NCBI RefSeq assembly: GCF_000196015.1
Contig: NC_007974.2
Coordinates: 2,356,001-2,420,000 of the forward strand
Reading direction: 5' to 3'
DNA: 64,000 bases
Origin: Cupriavidus metallidurans CH34
Lineage (GTDB): Bacteria; Pseudomonadota; Gammaproteobacteria; Burkholderiales; Burkholderiaceae
The position numbers were made by a program, and so were the translations under genes. A model generated the notes under the pieces. That model had not been told where the DNA came from and did not search any database. It worked only from the letters and a program-made list of their open reading frames with translations. This document shows positions 8,974 to 18,971 of this stretch, piece after piece. Numbering within the stretch: the first letter of the stretch is position 1; the number at the start of each line of letters is the position of its first letter.

Positions 8974-9054
8974 AGCGGGGATTCGCCCCCATTTTTCCGG
9001 TTCCCGCCAATCATCATCGGTCAATTTTGGCCAACACAGGCCCAGGTGACAAAC

Positions 9055-11058
9055 ATGCCCGAGCGCTCCGAACTCGCCAACCTGATTTTCGGCCGACTGT
9101 CATGGGAGGCCATTCCCTACCATGAGCCGATCCTGATCGCCACCTTCGCCGCCGTGGCGATAGGCGGACTGGCACTGGTGGCGCTGCTGACGTACTTCCG
9201 CGCGTGGGGCTATCTCTGGCGAGAGTGGTTCACCAGCATCGACCACAAGAAGATCGGCATCATGTACATCGTGCTGGGCATCGTGATGCTGCTGCGTGGC
9301 TTTGCCGATGCGGTCATGATGCGGATGCAGCAGGCCGTCGCGTTCGGCGACAACGCCGGGTTTCTGCCACCTCACCACTACGACCAGATCTTCACCGCGC
9401 ACGGCGTGATCATGATCTTCTTCGTGGCCATGCCGCTGGTCACCGGGCTGATGAACTTTGTCATGCCGTTGCAGATCGGCGCGCGCGACGTGGCATTCCC
9501 GTTCCTCAACAACTTCAGCTTCTGGATGACCACGGGCGGCGCGATTCTGGTCATGATGTCGCTGTTCGTAGGCGAATTCGCGCGCACCGGCTGGCTGGCC
9601 TATCCTCCGCTTTCGGGCATCCTCCACAGTCCCGACGTTGGCGTGGATTACTACATATGGGCGCTACAGATAGCGGGGGTGGGGACGCTGTTATCAGGGA
9701 TCAACCTGCTGGTCACCATCGTCAAGATGCGCGCCCCTGGCATGACGCTAATGCGGATGCCGATCTTCACGTGGACGTCGCTGTGCACGAACGTGCTGAT
9801 CATCGCCGCCTTCCCGGTACTGACCGCCGCGCTGGCGCTGCTGGCGCTGGATCGCTACGCCGGCACGAACTTCTTCACAGCCGACCAGGGCGGCAGCGCG
9901 ATGATGTACGTGAACCTGATCTGGATCTGGGGTCACCCCGAGGTCTACATCCTGGTATTGCCGGTGTTCGGTGTGTTCTCGGAAGTGGTGGCCACGTTCG
10001 CGCGCAAGCGCCTGTTCGGCTACGCGTCGATGGTCTATGCGACGGTGGTGATCACCGTGCTCTCCTACCTGGTCTGGCTGCACCACTTCTTCACGATGGG
10101 CTCCGGCGCCAGCGTCAATTCGTTCTTCGGGATCACGACGATGATCATCTCGATCCCGACCGGCGCCAAGATCTTCAACTGGCTGTTCACGATGTACCAC
10201 GGCAAGATCCGCTTCGAGCCACCGATGCTGTGGACGGTCGGCTTTATGGTCACGTTCGTGATCGGCGGCATGACCGGCGTGCTGCTGGCAGTGCCTCCGG
10301 CGGACTTCTCGCTACACAACAGCCTGTTCCTGATCGCCCACTTCCATAACGTAATCATCGGCGGCGTGCTGTTCGGGCTGATGGCCGGCATCACGTACTG
10401 GTTCCCCAAGGCATTCGGCTATCGCCTGGTGTCGTCGTGGGGCAAGGCGTCGTTCTGGTTCTGGTTCGTCGGCTTCTACTTCGCGTTCATGCCGCTGTAC
10501 TGGCTCGGCCTGCTCGGCGTGACCCGCCGCATGAACCATTTTGACGATCCGTCGCTGCAGATCTGGTTCCAGATCGCCGCGTTCGGCGCGTTGCTGATCG
10601 CCATCGGCATCGCCTGCTTCCTGATCCAGCTCGTGGTGAGCTTCATGCGCCGCGAGGAACTCCGCGACACCACCGGCGACCCCTGGGGCGGCCGCACGCT
10701 CGAATGGTCGACCTCGTCGCCGCCGCCGCAGTACAACTTCGCATTCACGCCGGTCGTGCACGACACCGATGCCTGGTGGCACATGAAACACAACGGCTTC
10801 CAGCGGCCGCAGCAAGGCTTCATCCCGATCCACATGCCGAAGGGCACGGCGGCCGGCATCGTACTGGCCGGGCTCTCCACGATATGCGGCTTCGCGTTGA
10901 TCTGGCACATCTGGTGGTTGGTCATCGCGTCGTTCGCGGCCACGATCATTGCAGCGATCATCCATACCTTCAACTACAAGCGCGACTACTACATTTCGGC
11001 AGAGCAGGTGGTCCGGACTGAAGCGGCGCGCACCCAACTGATGGCCGGCCATGGTTGA
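9055..11058 (+). CDS. cyoB: Cytochrome bo ubiquinol oxidase subunit I
   Basis: Catalytic subunit (667 aa, about 15 membrane segments) that holds haem b, haem o3 and CuB, reduces oxygen and pumps protons. Diagnostic motifs are [17 protein letters not shown] (haem ligand), [12 protein letters not shown] (CuB histidine with the cross-linked tyrosine), LHHFFTMG (two CuB histidines) and LIAHFHNVI (haem histidines). Collinear with E. coli CyoB. ATG 9055 is preceded by AGGTGA, so I prefer it to the in-frame GTG three codons earlier. Its end overlaps cyoC by 8 bases, consistent with coupled translation. Confidence 0.96.
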   Translation: MPERSELANLIFGRLSWEAIPYHEPILIATFAAVAIGGLALVALLTYFRAWGYLWREWFTSIDHKKIGIMYIVLGIVMLLRGFADAVMMRMQQAVAFGDNAGFLPPHHYDQIFTAHGVIMIFFVAMPLVTGLMNFVMPLQIGARDVAFPFLNNFSFWMTTGGAILVMMSLFVGEFARTGWLAYPPLSGILHSPDVGVDYYIWALQIAGVGTLLSGINLLVTIVKMRAPGMTLMRMPIFTWTSLCTNVLIIAAFPVLTAALALLALDRYAGTNFFTADQGGSAMMYVNLIWIWGHPEVYILVLPVFGVFSEVVATFARKRLFGYASMVYATVVITVLSYLVWLHHFFTMGSGASVNSFFGITTMIISIPTGAKIFNWLFTMYHGKIRFEPPMLWTVGFMVTFVIGGMTGVLLAVPPADFSLHNSLFLIAHFHNVIIGGVLFGLMAGITYWFPKAFGYRLVSSWGKASFWFWFVGFYFAFMPLYWLGLLGVTRRMNHFDDPSLQIWFQIAAFGALLIAIGIACFLIQLVVSFMRREELRDTTGDPWGGRTLEWSTSSPPPQYNFAFTPVVHDTDAWWHMKHNGFQRPQQGFIPIHMPKGTAAGIVLAGLSTICGFALIWHIWWLVIASFAATIIAAIIHTFNYKRDYYISAEQVVRTEAARTQLMAGHG

Positions 11059-11707
11059 CACGACCCTACCCCTGCACGCGCACGGCACGGCCGATGCGGA
11101 CCAAGCGCCCCCCGGCGGCTATCAGTTCTACCTGACCGAGGAGGTACATCCTCAGAACGGCACGCTGCTCGGGTTCTGGCTCTACCTGATGAGCGACTGC
11201 CTGATATTCGCGTGCCTGTTCGCCGCCTACGGGGTGCTGGGGCGCGAGTACGCGGGGGGACCGAGCGGCGCCGAGCTGTTCGAGCTACCACTGGTGGCGC
11301 TGAACACCTCGTTCCTGCTGATATCGTCGATCACGTATGGCTTCGCCATGCTGCAGATGCAGCAGAACCGCGTCGCCAGCACGCAGATCTGGCTGGCCAT
11401 CACCGGCGTGTTCGGCGCGGCGTTCCTTACGGTGGAACTCTACGAGTTCGCGCACCTGATCCATGAGGGAGCCGGCCCGCAACGCAGCGCGTTCCTGACA
11501 TCGTTCTTTTCGCTGGTGGGCACGCACGGGCTGCACGTGACGTTCGGCATCATCTGGCTGATCGTCCTGATGACGCAGGTGGCGCGGCACGGACTGATCA
11601 CGGCGAACAAGCGCAGGCTGATGTGCCTGTCGATGTTCTGGCACTTTCTCGACGTCGTGTGGATCGGCGTCTTTACCTTTGTCTACCTGATGGGGTCGCT
11701 GCCATGA
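11051..11707 (+). CDS. cyoC: Cytochrome bo ubiquinol oxidase subunit III
   Basis: A 218-residue haem-copper oxidase subunit III with five membrane segments, beginning with a hydrophilic tail and then [28 protein letters not shown] and the terminal [18 protein letters not shown] are typical of CyoC. The start overlaps the cyoB end and the stop shares bases with the cyoD start, giving a tightly coupled operon. Confidence 0.94.
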   Translation: MVDTTLPLHAHGTADADQAPPGGYQFYLTEEVHPQNGTLLGFWLYLMSDCLIFACLFAAYGVLGREYAGGPSGAELFELPLVALNTSFLLISSITYGFAMLQMQQNRVASTQIWLAITGVFGAAFLTVELYEFAHLIHEGAGPQRSAFLTSFFSLVGTHGLHVTFGIIWLIVLMTQVARHGLITANKRRLMCLSMFWHFLDVVWIGVFTFVYLMGSLP

Positions 11708-12132
11708 GCGCGCAAGACCACGCGATGGACGGCCACGGGCATGGCCATGAGCACGAAGAGGAAGTGGGGCCGCACGCCACGCTGGGTGGCTATCTGACGG
11801 GCTTCGTGCTGTCGGTGTTCCTGACAGCGGTGCCGTTCTGGCTGGTGATGGGCAAGGTGTTCGAAAAGTCGTCCACCACCGCCATCGCCATCCTGCTGAT
11901 CGGCGCGGTGCAAATCGTGGTGCACATGATCTACTTCCTGCACATGAACGCCAAGTCGGAAGGCGGCTGGAACATGCTTTCCCTGATGTTCACGCTGACA
12001 CTGGTCGTGATCACGCTGACCGGATCGCTATGGGTGATGTTCCACCTGAACAGCAACATGATGCCGCAGATGCGGCACACGCAGCAGGCGGCGGAATCGG
12101 GTGGCACGATCGTGCCACCCAGAACCAAATAG
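11704..12132 (+). CDS. cyoD: Cytochrome bo ubiquinol oxidase subunit IV
   Basis: Small subunit IV (142 aa, three membrane segments) that stabilises CuB assembly. The core from GGYLTGFVLSVFLTAVPFW onward matches CyoD. The N-terminal tail (residues 1-25) is unusually rich in histidine, with an HGHGHEHEEE run. ATG is within the cyoC stop (ATGA). It is the last cyo gene; the next gene converges 18 bases later and no intrinsic terminator is obvious. Confidence 0.93.
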   Translation: MSAQDHAMDGHGHGHEHEEEVGPHATLGGYLTGFVLSVFLTAVPFWLVMGKVFEKSSTTAIAILLIGAVQIVVHMIYFLHMNAKSEGGWNMLSLMFTLTLVVITLTGSLWVMFHLNSNMMPQMRHTQQAAESGGTIVPPRTK

Positions 12133-12150
12133 CAAGATAGCCGGGGGACT

Positions 12151-13692
12151 TCAGGCGGCCAGGCGGAACGTCGCCACCGCTTCCTTGAGCCGCTGGGCCT
12201 GCTCTTCGAGCGAGCCCGCGGCCGCCGCAGCCTGTTCCACCAGCGCCGCGTTCTGCTGCGTGACGGTGTCCATCTGCGTCACGGCCTGATTGACCTGCTC
12301 GATGCCGGCGCTCTGCTCGACCGACGCCGCGCTGATTTCGCCCATGATGTCGGTCACGCGCTTCACCGCGCTGACGATCTCTTCCATCGTCTGGCCAGCC
12401 TGCGCCACCAGTTGCGAGCCACGTTCGACGCGATCGGCCGAATCTCCGATCAATGACTTGATCTCCTTTGCCGCCGTCGCGCTGCGCTGCGCGAGGCTAC
12501 GCACCTCGCCCGCCACCACGGCAAAGCCCCGGCCCTGTTCCCCGGCGCGCGCGGCTTCAACTGCCGCGTTCAGCGCCAGGATGTTGGTCTGGAACGCGAT
12601 GCCTTCAATCACCGAGATGATCTCGACCACCTTGCGTGAGGCGGCATTGATCTCGTCCATCGTGTGCACCACCTGGCCCACGACCTCGCCGCCCTGCGTG
12701 GCCACGTCGGAGGCATTGACCGCCAGACCGCTGGCCTGCTTCGCGCTGTCAGCGTTCTGGCGCACGATGCTGGTCAGTTCTTCCATGCTCGACGCGGTCT
12801 CCTGCAGCGACGACGCCTGCTCTTCCGTCCGTTGCGAAAGGTCGGTATTGCCGGCGGCAATCTGGCTCGTGCCGGTGGCAATCGCCTCGGTGCCTTTGCG
12901 CACTTCCTTGACGATGCCAAGGATGTTCTCATTCATCTCGCGCAACGCCGCCAGGAGCTGGCCGGTTTCGTCACGGCTATCCACGTCGATGCGGCCGGTC
13001 AGGTCGCCAGCGGCCACGGTCCGGGCAAAGCCAACGGCACGATGCAACGGGCGCGTGATGCCGATGGTCAGCCACCATGCGAATGCCACACCAATTGCCA
13101 ACGCAATCACGCCAAGCGCAATCAACCCATTGCGCGCGCTCTCGTAGATCCGGTTGATCTCCTCGGCCGTGGCGTCGATGGACGTGCGCTGGATGTCCAA
13201 CAGCTTCTGGATCTCAACCAGGTAGGCGTCACCGGCCGGTACGAACTCGGTCTCCAGCACCTTGATGGCATCCTCGGCCTGTCCGTCCTGCTTTAGCTTG
13301 GCGATCTTGTCGCGCGACTCGTTGTAGGGATTGCGTACGACCAGAATTCGCTCGAAGGCCGCCTTTTCCGCGTCGGACGTCAGCATCGGCTTTATCTTGT
13401 CGCGCATCGCGGCAATCGTTTCGGCCGAGGTTTTGGTCTCGGCGGCGAAGAACTGGCCAAGCGAGGGGTCGCTGCTGCGCGTGATGGCCGTGGTACGGCG
13501 CACGCTGGCGTACATCAGGCGATACCAGTCGCTGACGATGCGCTCCTTGGCGAGCGGCTGCTGCATCATCGCGTGCGTGCGGCCCGCGACATCTTCCAGA
13601 CGCACCACGCCCAGAACCGTCATGAATGTGGACAACAGCAAGACCACGCCGAAGCCGATGCCAAGGCGTACACCAATACCAAGATTCTTCAT
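12151..13692 (-). CDS. Methyl-accepting chemotaxis protein
   Basis: Membrane chemoreceptor of 513 residues. Layout: transmembrane segment 1 (about 8-30), periplasmic four-helix-bundle sensor (31-187), transmembrane segment 2 (about 188-208), HAMP (209-262), and a cytoplasmic signalling coiled coil with the hairpin tip sequence [20 protein letters not shown] near residue 380. It ends FRLAA, with no CheR-tethering pentapeptide, so methylation would rely on other receptors or on direct access. ATG 13692 has GAAGAAGG just upstream. The ligand cannot be assigned. It is transcribed convergently toward cyoD. Confidence 0.93.
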   Translation of the reverse strand: MKNLGIGVRLGIGFGVVLLLSTFMTVLGVVRLEDVAGRTHAMMQQPLAKERIVSDWYRLMYASVRRTTAITRSSDPSLGQFFAAETKTSAETIAAMRDKIKPMLTSDAEKAAFERILVVRNPYNESRDKIAKLKQDGQAEDAIKVLETEFVPAGDAYLVEIQKLLDIQRTSIDATAEEINRIYESARNGLIALGVIALAIGVAFAWWLTIGITRPLHRAVGFARTVAAGDLTGRIDVDSRDETGQLLAALREMNENILGIVKEVRKGTEAIATGTSQIAAGNTDLSQRTEEQASSLQETASSMEELTSIVRQNADSAKQASGLAVNASDVATQGGEVVGQVVHTMDEINAASRKVVEIISVIEGIAFQTNILALNAAVEAARAGEQGRGFAVVAGEVRSLAQRSATAAKEIKSLIGDSADRVERGSQLVAQAGQTMEEIVSAVKRVTDIMGEISAASVEQSAGIEQVNQAVTQMDTVTQQNAALVEQAAAAAGSLEEQAQRLKEAVATFRLAA

Positions 13693-13904
13693 GCCTTCTT
13701 CTACCTGATTGACTGGTTGGCGGCTGACTGACCGCACGCGGTGGCGGCCGATCACTGCTTTGCCTGCGGCGCAACTGGGTATGCGCTCGAACGGACATGG
13801 GAAAAGCTAACGGCAGTCAGTACAGGAACTTGAGAAGAATCAGGGAAAATGCGAATTGCGGGCGTTGCCCGGATGCCGGACCACCCGCAAGGTCTCTGGC
13901 GCGA

Positions 13905-15155
13905 TCAACGTCGCGGCGCAGGCGCCGAAATGGGGCTGAAGTAGTACGGCACCAGTGAAAGCGCCACCACCACCACGGCGGAGAGAAAGATCGCCGAGTA
14001 GGTATGGGCGACAGGCCAGTCGCGCAGATGACCGACGTTGGCAATCAGGCCGAATCCCCACGACGTAAGCGCCGAGCCCAGGAACACGAACGTGTTGAGC
14101 AGGCCGAGACCCCGGCCACGCGCAGGCGCGGGAATCAACGCACGCCCTTGCGCCATCACCAGCGGATGAAGCATGCCGATCGTCGACAGCAGCGCCATCA
14201 TGCCAACGCCGCTGGCCACCCCTGCATCGGGCCAGATCGTCAGCGCGATACCGCCGGCGGTTGCCAGGCATCCCCATATGCCAATCGCCGCCTTGAGCGA
14301 ACTGCGCCGGACAAGCACCGGCAACGCAAACGCGGTGAGAAAGCCGGCCAGGCTCAGCAACATCAGCGCCATCCCGCGCGTGCCGGCCTGGAGGCCGAAC
14401 ACGTCGGCCAGATATGGACCGCTCCATGCATTGCGGAAACCGGTGCCGGCGGACATCGCCACGCATAGCGGGATCAGCGTCCATAGCGGCCAGTATCCGA
14501 GCAGCTTGCCGCTCTCGACCAGCATCGCGCTCATGGGCGCCTGACGCGCCTGCTCGTGACCGTCATCGCGAACAAAACGCCATACGCCGTAGCAAGCGAC
14601 CACCATGCAGACCGCCGCGAGCGCCATGGCGGGGCGCCAGCCGACGTGCTGCGAAGCCCAGCCAAGCGGGGCCGTGGCGCAAAGTGCCCCGATCATGCCC
14701 AGCGCATTCGAGCGGCTGCCCACACGCATGTACTGCCGCTCCGAAAGCTGTTCCGACGCATAGTGCAGCAGGCCCATGAACACCGGCGCGCAGGCCAGCC
14801 CAAGACCCATCTGCACCAGCATGGCCATGCCGGCATTGGGCGCGACCACGAAACCGATTGCCGACACGGCGCCGACACCGAGCAGGACGGCCGTGGGGCG
14901 GCCTACGCCGTAGCGGTCGAAGGCGATGCCTACAGGGATCTGCGCGACGGCGAAAGCGAGGAAGAAGCAGGAAGATAGCGCGCCGAATCCCGCCGGGGAC
15001 AGTCCGAAGTCATGCTGCAGTTCGGGCGCGATAACGGCGAGGCAGCTTCGATAGAACTGACTCAGGATGAATGCGAACGTCAACAGGGCGATGCCTCGCG
15101 ACGTGTTTGTCTCCGCGGCTGCGGCGGTGCTTTCCTGTTGGAAAGTCGTATTCAC
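13905..15155 (-). CDS. MFS transporter, substrate unknown
   Basis: Inner-membrane major facilitator of about 416 residues with twelve hydrophobic segments; FDRYGVGRP between segments 2 and 3 is the MFS signature loop. I place the start at GTG 15155, just ahead of the first hydrophobic segment; in-frame ATGs at 15203 and 15269 would add unconserved-looking residues. The gene stands alone between an MCP and cdh, with no regulator or enzyme to suggest a substrate. Confidence 0.8.
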   Translation of the reverse strand: MNTTFQQESTAAAAETNTSRGIALLTFAFILSQFYRSCLAVIAPELQHDFGLSPAGFGALSSCFFLAFAVAQIPVGIAFDRYGVGRPTAVLLGVGAVSAIGFVVAPNAGMAMLVQMGLGLACAPVFMGLLHYASEQLSERQYMRVGSRSNALGMIGALCATAPLGWASQHVGWRPAMALAAVCMVVACYGVWRFVRDDGHEQARQAPMSAMLVESGKLLGYWPLWTLIPLCVAMSAGTGFRNAWSGPYLADVFGLQAGTRGMALMLLSLAGFLTAFALPVLVRRSSLKAAIGIWGCLATAGGIALTIWPDAGVASGVGMMALLSTIGMLHPLVMAQGRALIPAPARGRGLGLLNTFVFLGSALTSWGFGLIANVGHLRDWPVAHTYSAIFLSAVVVVALSLVPYYFSPISAPAPRR

Positions 15156-15309
15156 TTTTGTCTCTTGCTGGAGGGGCTCGCGGGCTATTCTACGCGGGCA
15201 CATCCCTTGTAAGACGTCAGACGAAATGATCGGGGGAAACAAAGCGGCGAATATCGGACATTTGTGCAACGGTCATCACCGCTACGTTCTGGCAGGCAGA
15301 ATTTTTCGG

Positions 15310-16080
15310 CTACCGGCCTGGCTGCGCCCGGCCTAGCTTGCAGCCGCGATCCAGGAAATCGCTGGCATGGCCGTTTGCGCCGCCCGCCTTGTCGACGGGT
15401 TCATCGACCACGACGAAGCCGGCCTGGCCCTGCAAGGGACGAACATAGCCCAGGAATACGCCCCGGTCGGCGATCTTGCCGTCGGCGCCGAGGTCCTCGC
15501 GTACCACGTCGAACGGATCCACCGCAAGAACCGGATCGTCCGAGGGAATCAGCCTGACGCGCACTGGCTTGCCGCGAAACGTCAGGCTGCGCCACTGCCT
15601 GTCGAACGCGCCGCTGGCAAGGAAGTCGCGCGCGCTTTCGCTGATGCAGTCCAGATGGATGTGAAGCTGATCCTGGCTGCGCGCCGCCCTCGCGTTGATG
15701 GCCAGCCCCAGGAGGGTGTCCGGCAGCGCGCGGCCAATGGCCTTGCCCACGATGTCGCGCGCGGCCCAGCCAAAGGCCCAGGCATTGTGCTCGCGATCGG
15801 ACCAGACACGCGCGTCGTCGACGCCGCTGACCGGCCGCACGGGAATGACAAGGTAATGCGAGGCGCCAATCATGTCCTTGTAGAGGACAAAGCCCCGCTG
15901 GCGATCAACGATGACGCAATCGGAATGTGTGGGAGTAGCCGGTGTCAGGCAGCGCTCCTGGACGTTCTTCCAGAGGCTGTCGCGCGAAAATCCGCCGACC
16001 ATGCGTTCGAGCAGGCCAGCGTCGGCACAAGCCTGCCCCGACGCAATCAGCGCCAGACACCACAGCAGCAGGCGTTTCAC
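15310..16080 (-). CDS. cdh: CDP-diacylglycerol diphosphatase (CDP-diglyceride hydrolase)
   Basis: Hydrolyses CDP-diacylglycerol to phosphatidate and CMP at the cytoplasmic membrane or periplasm. It has a cleavable-looking signal peptide (residues 1-20, ending in ACADA) and the Cdh hallmark LHIHLDCIS (HIT-like histidine motif, about 140-148), preceded by LAINARAARSQ, which matches the E. coli Cdh phrase around its catalytic histidines. Length (256) is close to E. coli Cdh (251). A small uncharacterised ORF lies just upstream on the same strand. Confidence 0.88.
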   Translation of the reverse strand: MKRLLLWCLALIASGQACADAGLLERMVGGFSRDSLWKNVQERCLTPATPTHSDCVIVDRQRGFVLYKDMIGASHYLVIPVRPVSGVDDARVWSDREHNAWAFGWAARDIVGKAIGRALPDTLLGLAINARAARSQDQLHIHLDCISESARDFLASGAFDRQWRSLTFRGKPVRVRLIPSDDPVLAVDPFDVVREDLGADGKIADRGVFLGYVRPLQGQAGFVVVDEPVDKAGGANGHASDFLDRGCKLGRAQPGR

Positions 16081-16101
16081 GGCGTCATGCGGGCGCTGGA
16101 A

Positions 16102-16335
16102 TCAACGCGCGGTGCGTCCACCGTAATACGTGCCGTTGCGGGGATTCGATACCTGATAAGCATGGTTGCGCGCCCAGCGCTGGGCGGCGAGGAATGCTTC
16201 GGGTTCACGTTGACTCCACGCACTGACCATCAGCGGCGAGGCATCTTCCTCGGTATTGAGGTAGACCGCCGCGCGATGAAGTGCAGCTCGGTCAGGAGCT
16301 CCGGGAATCGTCGTGGTTCGAATCGTCACACGCAT
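16102..16335 (-). CDS. Small hypothetical protein (77 aa)
   Basis: Unrecognised. It has an AAGGA ribosome site 8 bases before the ATG and lies 21 bases upstream of cdh on the same strand, so it could be the first gene of that unit. The protein is soluble, with basic N- and C-terminal ends and an aromatic tail (NGTYYGG). There is no signal peptide, membrane segment or known motif. Coding status rests on the ribosome site and position only. Confidence 0.45.
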   Translation of the reverse strand: MRVTIRTTTIPGAPDRAALHRAAVYLNTEEDASPLMVSAWSQREPEAFLAAQRWARNHAYQVSNPRNGTYYGGRTAR

Positions 16336-16717
16336 CAATACAATCCTTGAGGCCCAGATTCAGGAAATTATGCATAAGCACCCATGACATGGGAATGACC
16401 TCGATGCAGTAGTTTTGCGTAGGTGGACGGTTCTTTCCCCTTGCTGGCCATACGGCCGCGTCAGGCCTGGCTTTGCGGGTAGGCGCGGATTCCTCGGGCG
16501 TGGCGTGCACGCCACGCATGTACCGCACAGGGAACTCGGACGGATCTGCGCCTGAGGCAGGACACTGCCTTGTAGCCACGGGAAAACACTGATCCCAACT
16601 ACGCGCAAGAGAAACAGCATACCTGACAAGCAGCGCCATCATCAGGAATTCGCCGCATCGGCGCGCCGACACCCAGGACAACGCGCCGACGGAGTGCTTC
16701 TTCAGGACTATGCCGAA
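16336..16717. other. Intergenic region without a supported gene
   Basis: About 380 bases between the small ORF and the Bug gene. An open frame on the minus strand (16360-16681) has no ribosome site, an irregular composition and no recognisable family, so it is not called. No terminator with a T-run was seen. Confidence 0.5.
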
Positions 16718-17707
16718 TCAGCTTTCGATCTTGAAGTTGGTTTCCTTCACCACTTGCTTCCAGCGATCGGTTTCCGCCTGGATCTCCTTGCCAAAGGCTT
16801 CCGGCGTGCTGTTGGCCATGACATAGTCATACTGCTTGAGCTTGGCGACCACGTCCGGCATCTGTTTTGCTTTTTCGACGTTCTGCGCCAGCGCGGTGAC
16901 GATCTCCTTGGGCGTCCCCTTGGGTGCCAGCAGCCCTGCCCAGGAATTGAACTCCATGTCCTTGATACCCAGTTCCTTGAACGTAGGTACGTCTGGAAAA
17001 GACCCGGCGCGCTGCGGCAGAATAACCGCCAGCGCCTTGACGCGACCCGCCTTGATCAATTCCACTGCGGCAAAGGAGTCGAACGAAAAATCGACTTCCC
17101 CCGAAGCCACGGCCTGCATTTGCAGGCTTGTGCCTTTGTATTGCACATTGGTGACGTTCGGTGCATCGACCACGCGCTTGAACTGCTCGGTGATCAGGTT
17201 GATCATGCTGCTGCCGGACGAGGCCGCGAGCGGCTTGTCCGCTTTCCGGGCCAAAGCGATCAAGTCAGCCATGTTCTTGACCGGCAGATCCTTGCGCACG
17301 ATGACGATAAAGCCAACATCGCACACCCGCGCCACCGGCGCAAAGCTGGACGCTGCCTCATATGGGGCCTTGTAGATCACGGGGCTTAGCGTTTGGGCGC
17401 CAGCGGTGTTGAACAACAGCGTATAGCCATCCGCCGCCGCACGGGCCACCTCGCCCGTACCGATGATGCCGTTGGCACCGCCCTTGTTCTCGATCACGAA
17501 CGAAGCCTTCATCAGCTCCCCCACCTTTTGCATGATGAGGCGAGCGACCACATCGGTCGTGCCCCCCGCTGCAAAGGGCACAATCACGCGCACTGGTTTA
17601 TTCGGGTATGCCGCTTGCGCGTAAGCCCATCGCGGCAGGCTACTTACAGCGGCAGCTCCCACCAGGCTCGTCAGGAATTGGCGACGTTGGATACTGAGAT
17701 TGTTCAT
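16718..17707 (-). CDS. Tripartite tricarboxylate transporter substrate-binding protein (Bug family)
   Basis: Periplasmic solute receptor of the TctC/Bug family (329 aa). A twin-arginine-like export signal (RRQFLTSLVGAAAVSS, residues 8-23) precedes the mature domain starting near YPNKPVRVIVPFAAGG, the family's first ligand-binding loop; GGANGIIGTGEVARAAADGYT is the second diagnostic region. It would bind a small carboxylate. No tctA/tctB is adjacent, which is normal for the many orphan Bug proteins of Cupriavidus and Bordetella. It is divergent from the squalene/phytoene synthase gene. Confidence 0.9.
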   Translation of the reverse strand: MNNLSIQRRQFLTSLVGAAAVSSLPRWAYAQAAYPNKPVRVIVPFAAGGTTDVVARLIMQKVGELMKASFVIENKGGANGIIGTGEVARAAADGYTLLFNTAGAQTLSPVIYKAPYEAASSFAPVARVCDVGFIVIVRKDLPVKNMADLIALARKADKPLAASSGSSMINLITEQFKRVVDAPNVTNVQYKGTSLQMQAVASGEVDFSFDSFAAVELIKAGRVKALAVILPQRAGSFPDVPTFKELGIKDMEFNSWAGLLAPKGTPKEIVTALAQNVEKAKQMPDVVAKLKQYDYVMANSTPEAFGKEIQAETDRWKQVVKETNFKIES

Positions 17708-17889
17708 GCTTTGTCTCCTTAGTACCGGTTATCCGGCCCGATGTGTTGTCATTTGAGAGAATGCATCACCTCATCGAGGTTCGATACTAGGTTTAATACG
17801 CGCAAGCTTGGCAGGGCCAAGTTGAGGCCAGACGAGTTCGTCAGCTTTGGCGGATACAATGCGCCGTCCCATCGTGCGATCACCATGCC

Positions 17890-18951
17890 ATGCCAAATCC
17901 GAACCGGGCCTTTCTGCTCGGCCCGCTGCTGAAGGGGGTTTCCCGTTCGTTCTACCTGACGCTTCGCATCCTGCCCGAGGGCATGCGCGACCCCGTCGGC
18001 CTGGCCTATCTGCTGGCACGCGCCGCGGACACCATCGCGGATACCTCGCTGATTCCACCCGTGCAACGACTAGACCTGCTGCTGGCGCTACGGCAGCACG
18101 TCAACGGCACCCAGAACGACGGTTCGCTCGCGCAACGGCTGAGCGCGGAAGTTGCCAGCCAGCAAACCCAATCCGACGAGAAGGTACTGCTGGAATCGAT
18201 CGGCCCCGCGCTTGGCGTGCTGAGCCAGCTCGATGCATCTGATTGCACCGCCGTCCGCGGTATCGTCGATACGCTGACCGAAGGCATGGAATTCGACCTG
18301 CGCACGTTCCCCGACGAGCGCTCGGGCCAGGTGGCCGCGCTGCGGACGATGGACGAGCTCGATCGCTACACGTATCTCGTGGCCGGTTGTGTGGGGGAGT
18401 TCTGGACCACGATGACCTATGCCCACCAGCCGGGCACGCTGACGGCAGCGCCCGAGACGATGCTGCGCCGAGGTGTCCGCTTCGGCAAGGCATTGCAGAT
18501 GGTCAATGTGCTGCGTGATTGCGGTAAGGATCTGCGCATCGGCCGGTGCTATCTGCCGACCGAGATCCTGGAGCGACATGGCATGACGCCACGCGACCTG
18601 ATGGACCCGGCCAATGCGCTGCGCGCGCGGCCAATTCTGGACGAACTGCTGCATGTCTCGCTCGCGCATTTCCGCGAAGCGATGGCCTACACGTTCGCGA
18701 TTCCACGCACGGCAATCCGGCTGCGGCTGGCCTGCCTGTGGCCGATCCTGATTGGCCTGGAGACGCTGCTGCTATTGGCCGGCAACAAGGCCTGGCCCGA
18801 CCCCGCGCACGTCTCGAAGATCCCGCGCGGCAAGGTGTACCGGGTGCTTGTGCGCAGCACGGCAACGGTCATGTCGGACACGCTGCTGCGGCGCTGGATG
18901 GAAGACCTGATCGCGCAGATCGAGGCCAGCCTCGACGGTTCCACCCGATAG
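17890..18951 (+). CDS. Squalene/phytoene synthase family protein
   Basis: Trans-isoprenyl head-to-head synthase (353 aa) that condenses two prenyl diphosphates, e.g. farnesyl diphosphate to squalene or presqualene diphosphate. The first aspartate motif is D47-T-I-A-D51 within LARAADTIADT, preceded by SRSFYLTLRILP. The second is D210-C-G-K-D214. It is closest in layout to single-chain squalene synthases; a C-terminal hydrophobic stretch near residues 280-300 may touch the membrane. No hopanoid or carotenoid partner genes are adjacent. The convergent glycosyltransferase gene ends only 20 bases away. Confidence 0.82.
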   Translation: MPNPNRAFLLGPLLKGVSRSFYLTLRILPEGMRDPVGLAYLLARAADTIADTSLIPPVQRLDLLLALRQHVNGTQNDGSLAQRLSAEVASQQTQSDEKVLLESIGPALGVLSQLDASDCTAVRGIVDTLTEGMEFDLRTFPDERSGQVAALRTMDELDRYTYLVAGCVGEFWTTMTYAHQPGTLTAAPETMLRRGVRFGKALQMVNVLRDCGKDLRIGRCYLPTEILERHGMTPRDLMDPANALRARPILDELLHVSLAHFREAMAYTFAIPRTAIRLRLACLWPILIGLETLLLLAGNKAWPDPAHVSKIPRGKVYRVLVRSTATVMSDTLLRRWMEDLIAQIEASLDGSTR

Positions 18952-18971
18952 ACGTTGCTTCGTCGGCAGCT

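Noticed and set aside
16360..16681. Open frame on the minus strand between cdh and the Bug gene
   Set aside because: No ribosome site, irregular composition, no family or topology signal.
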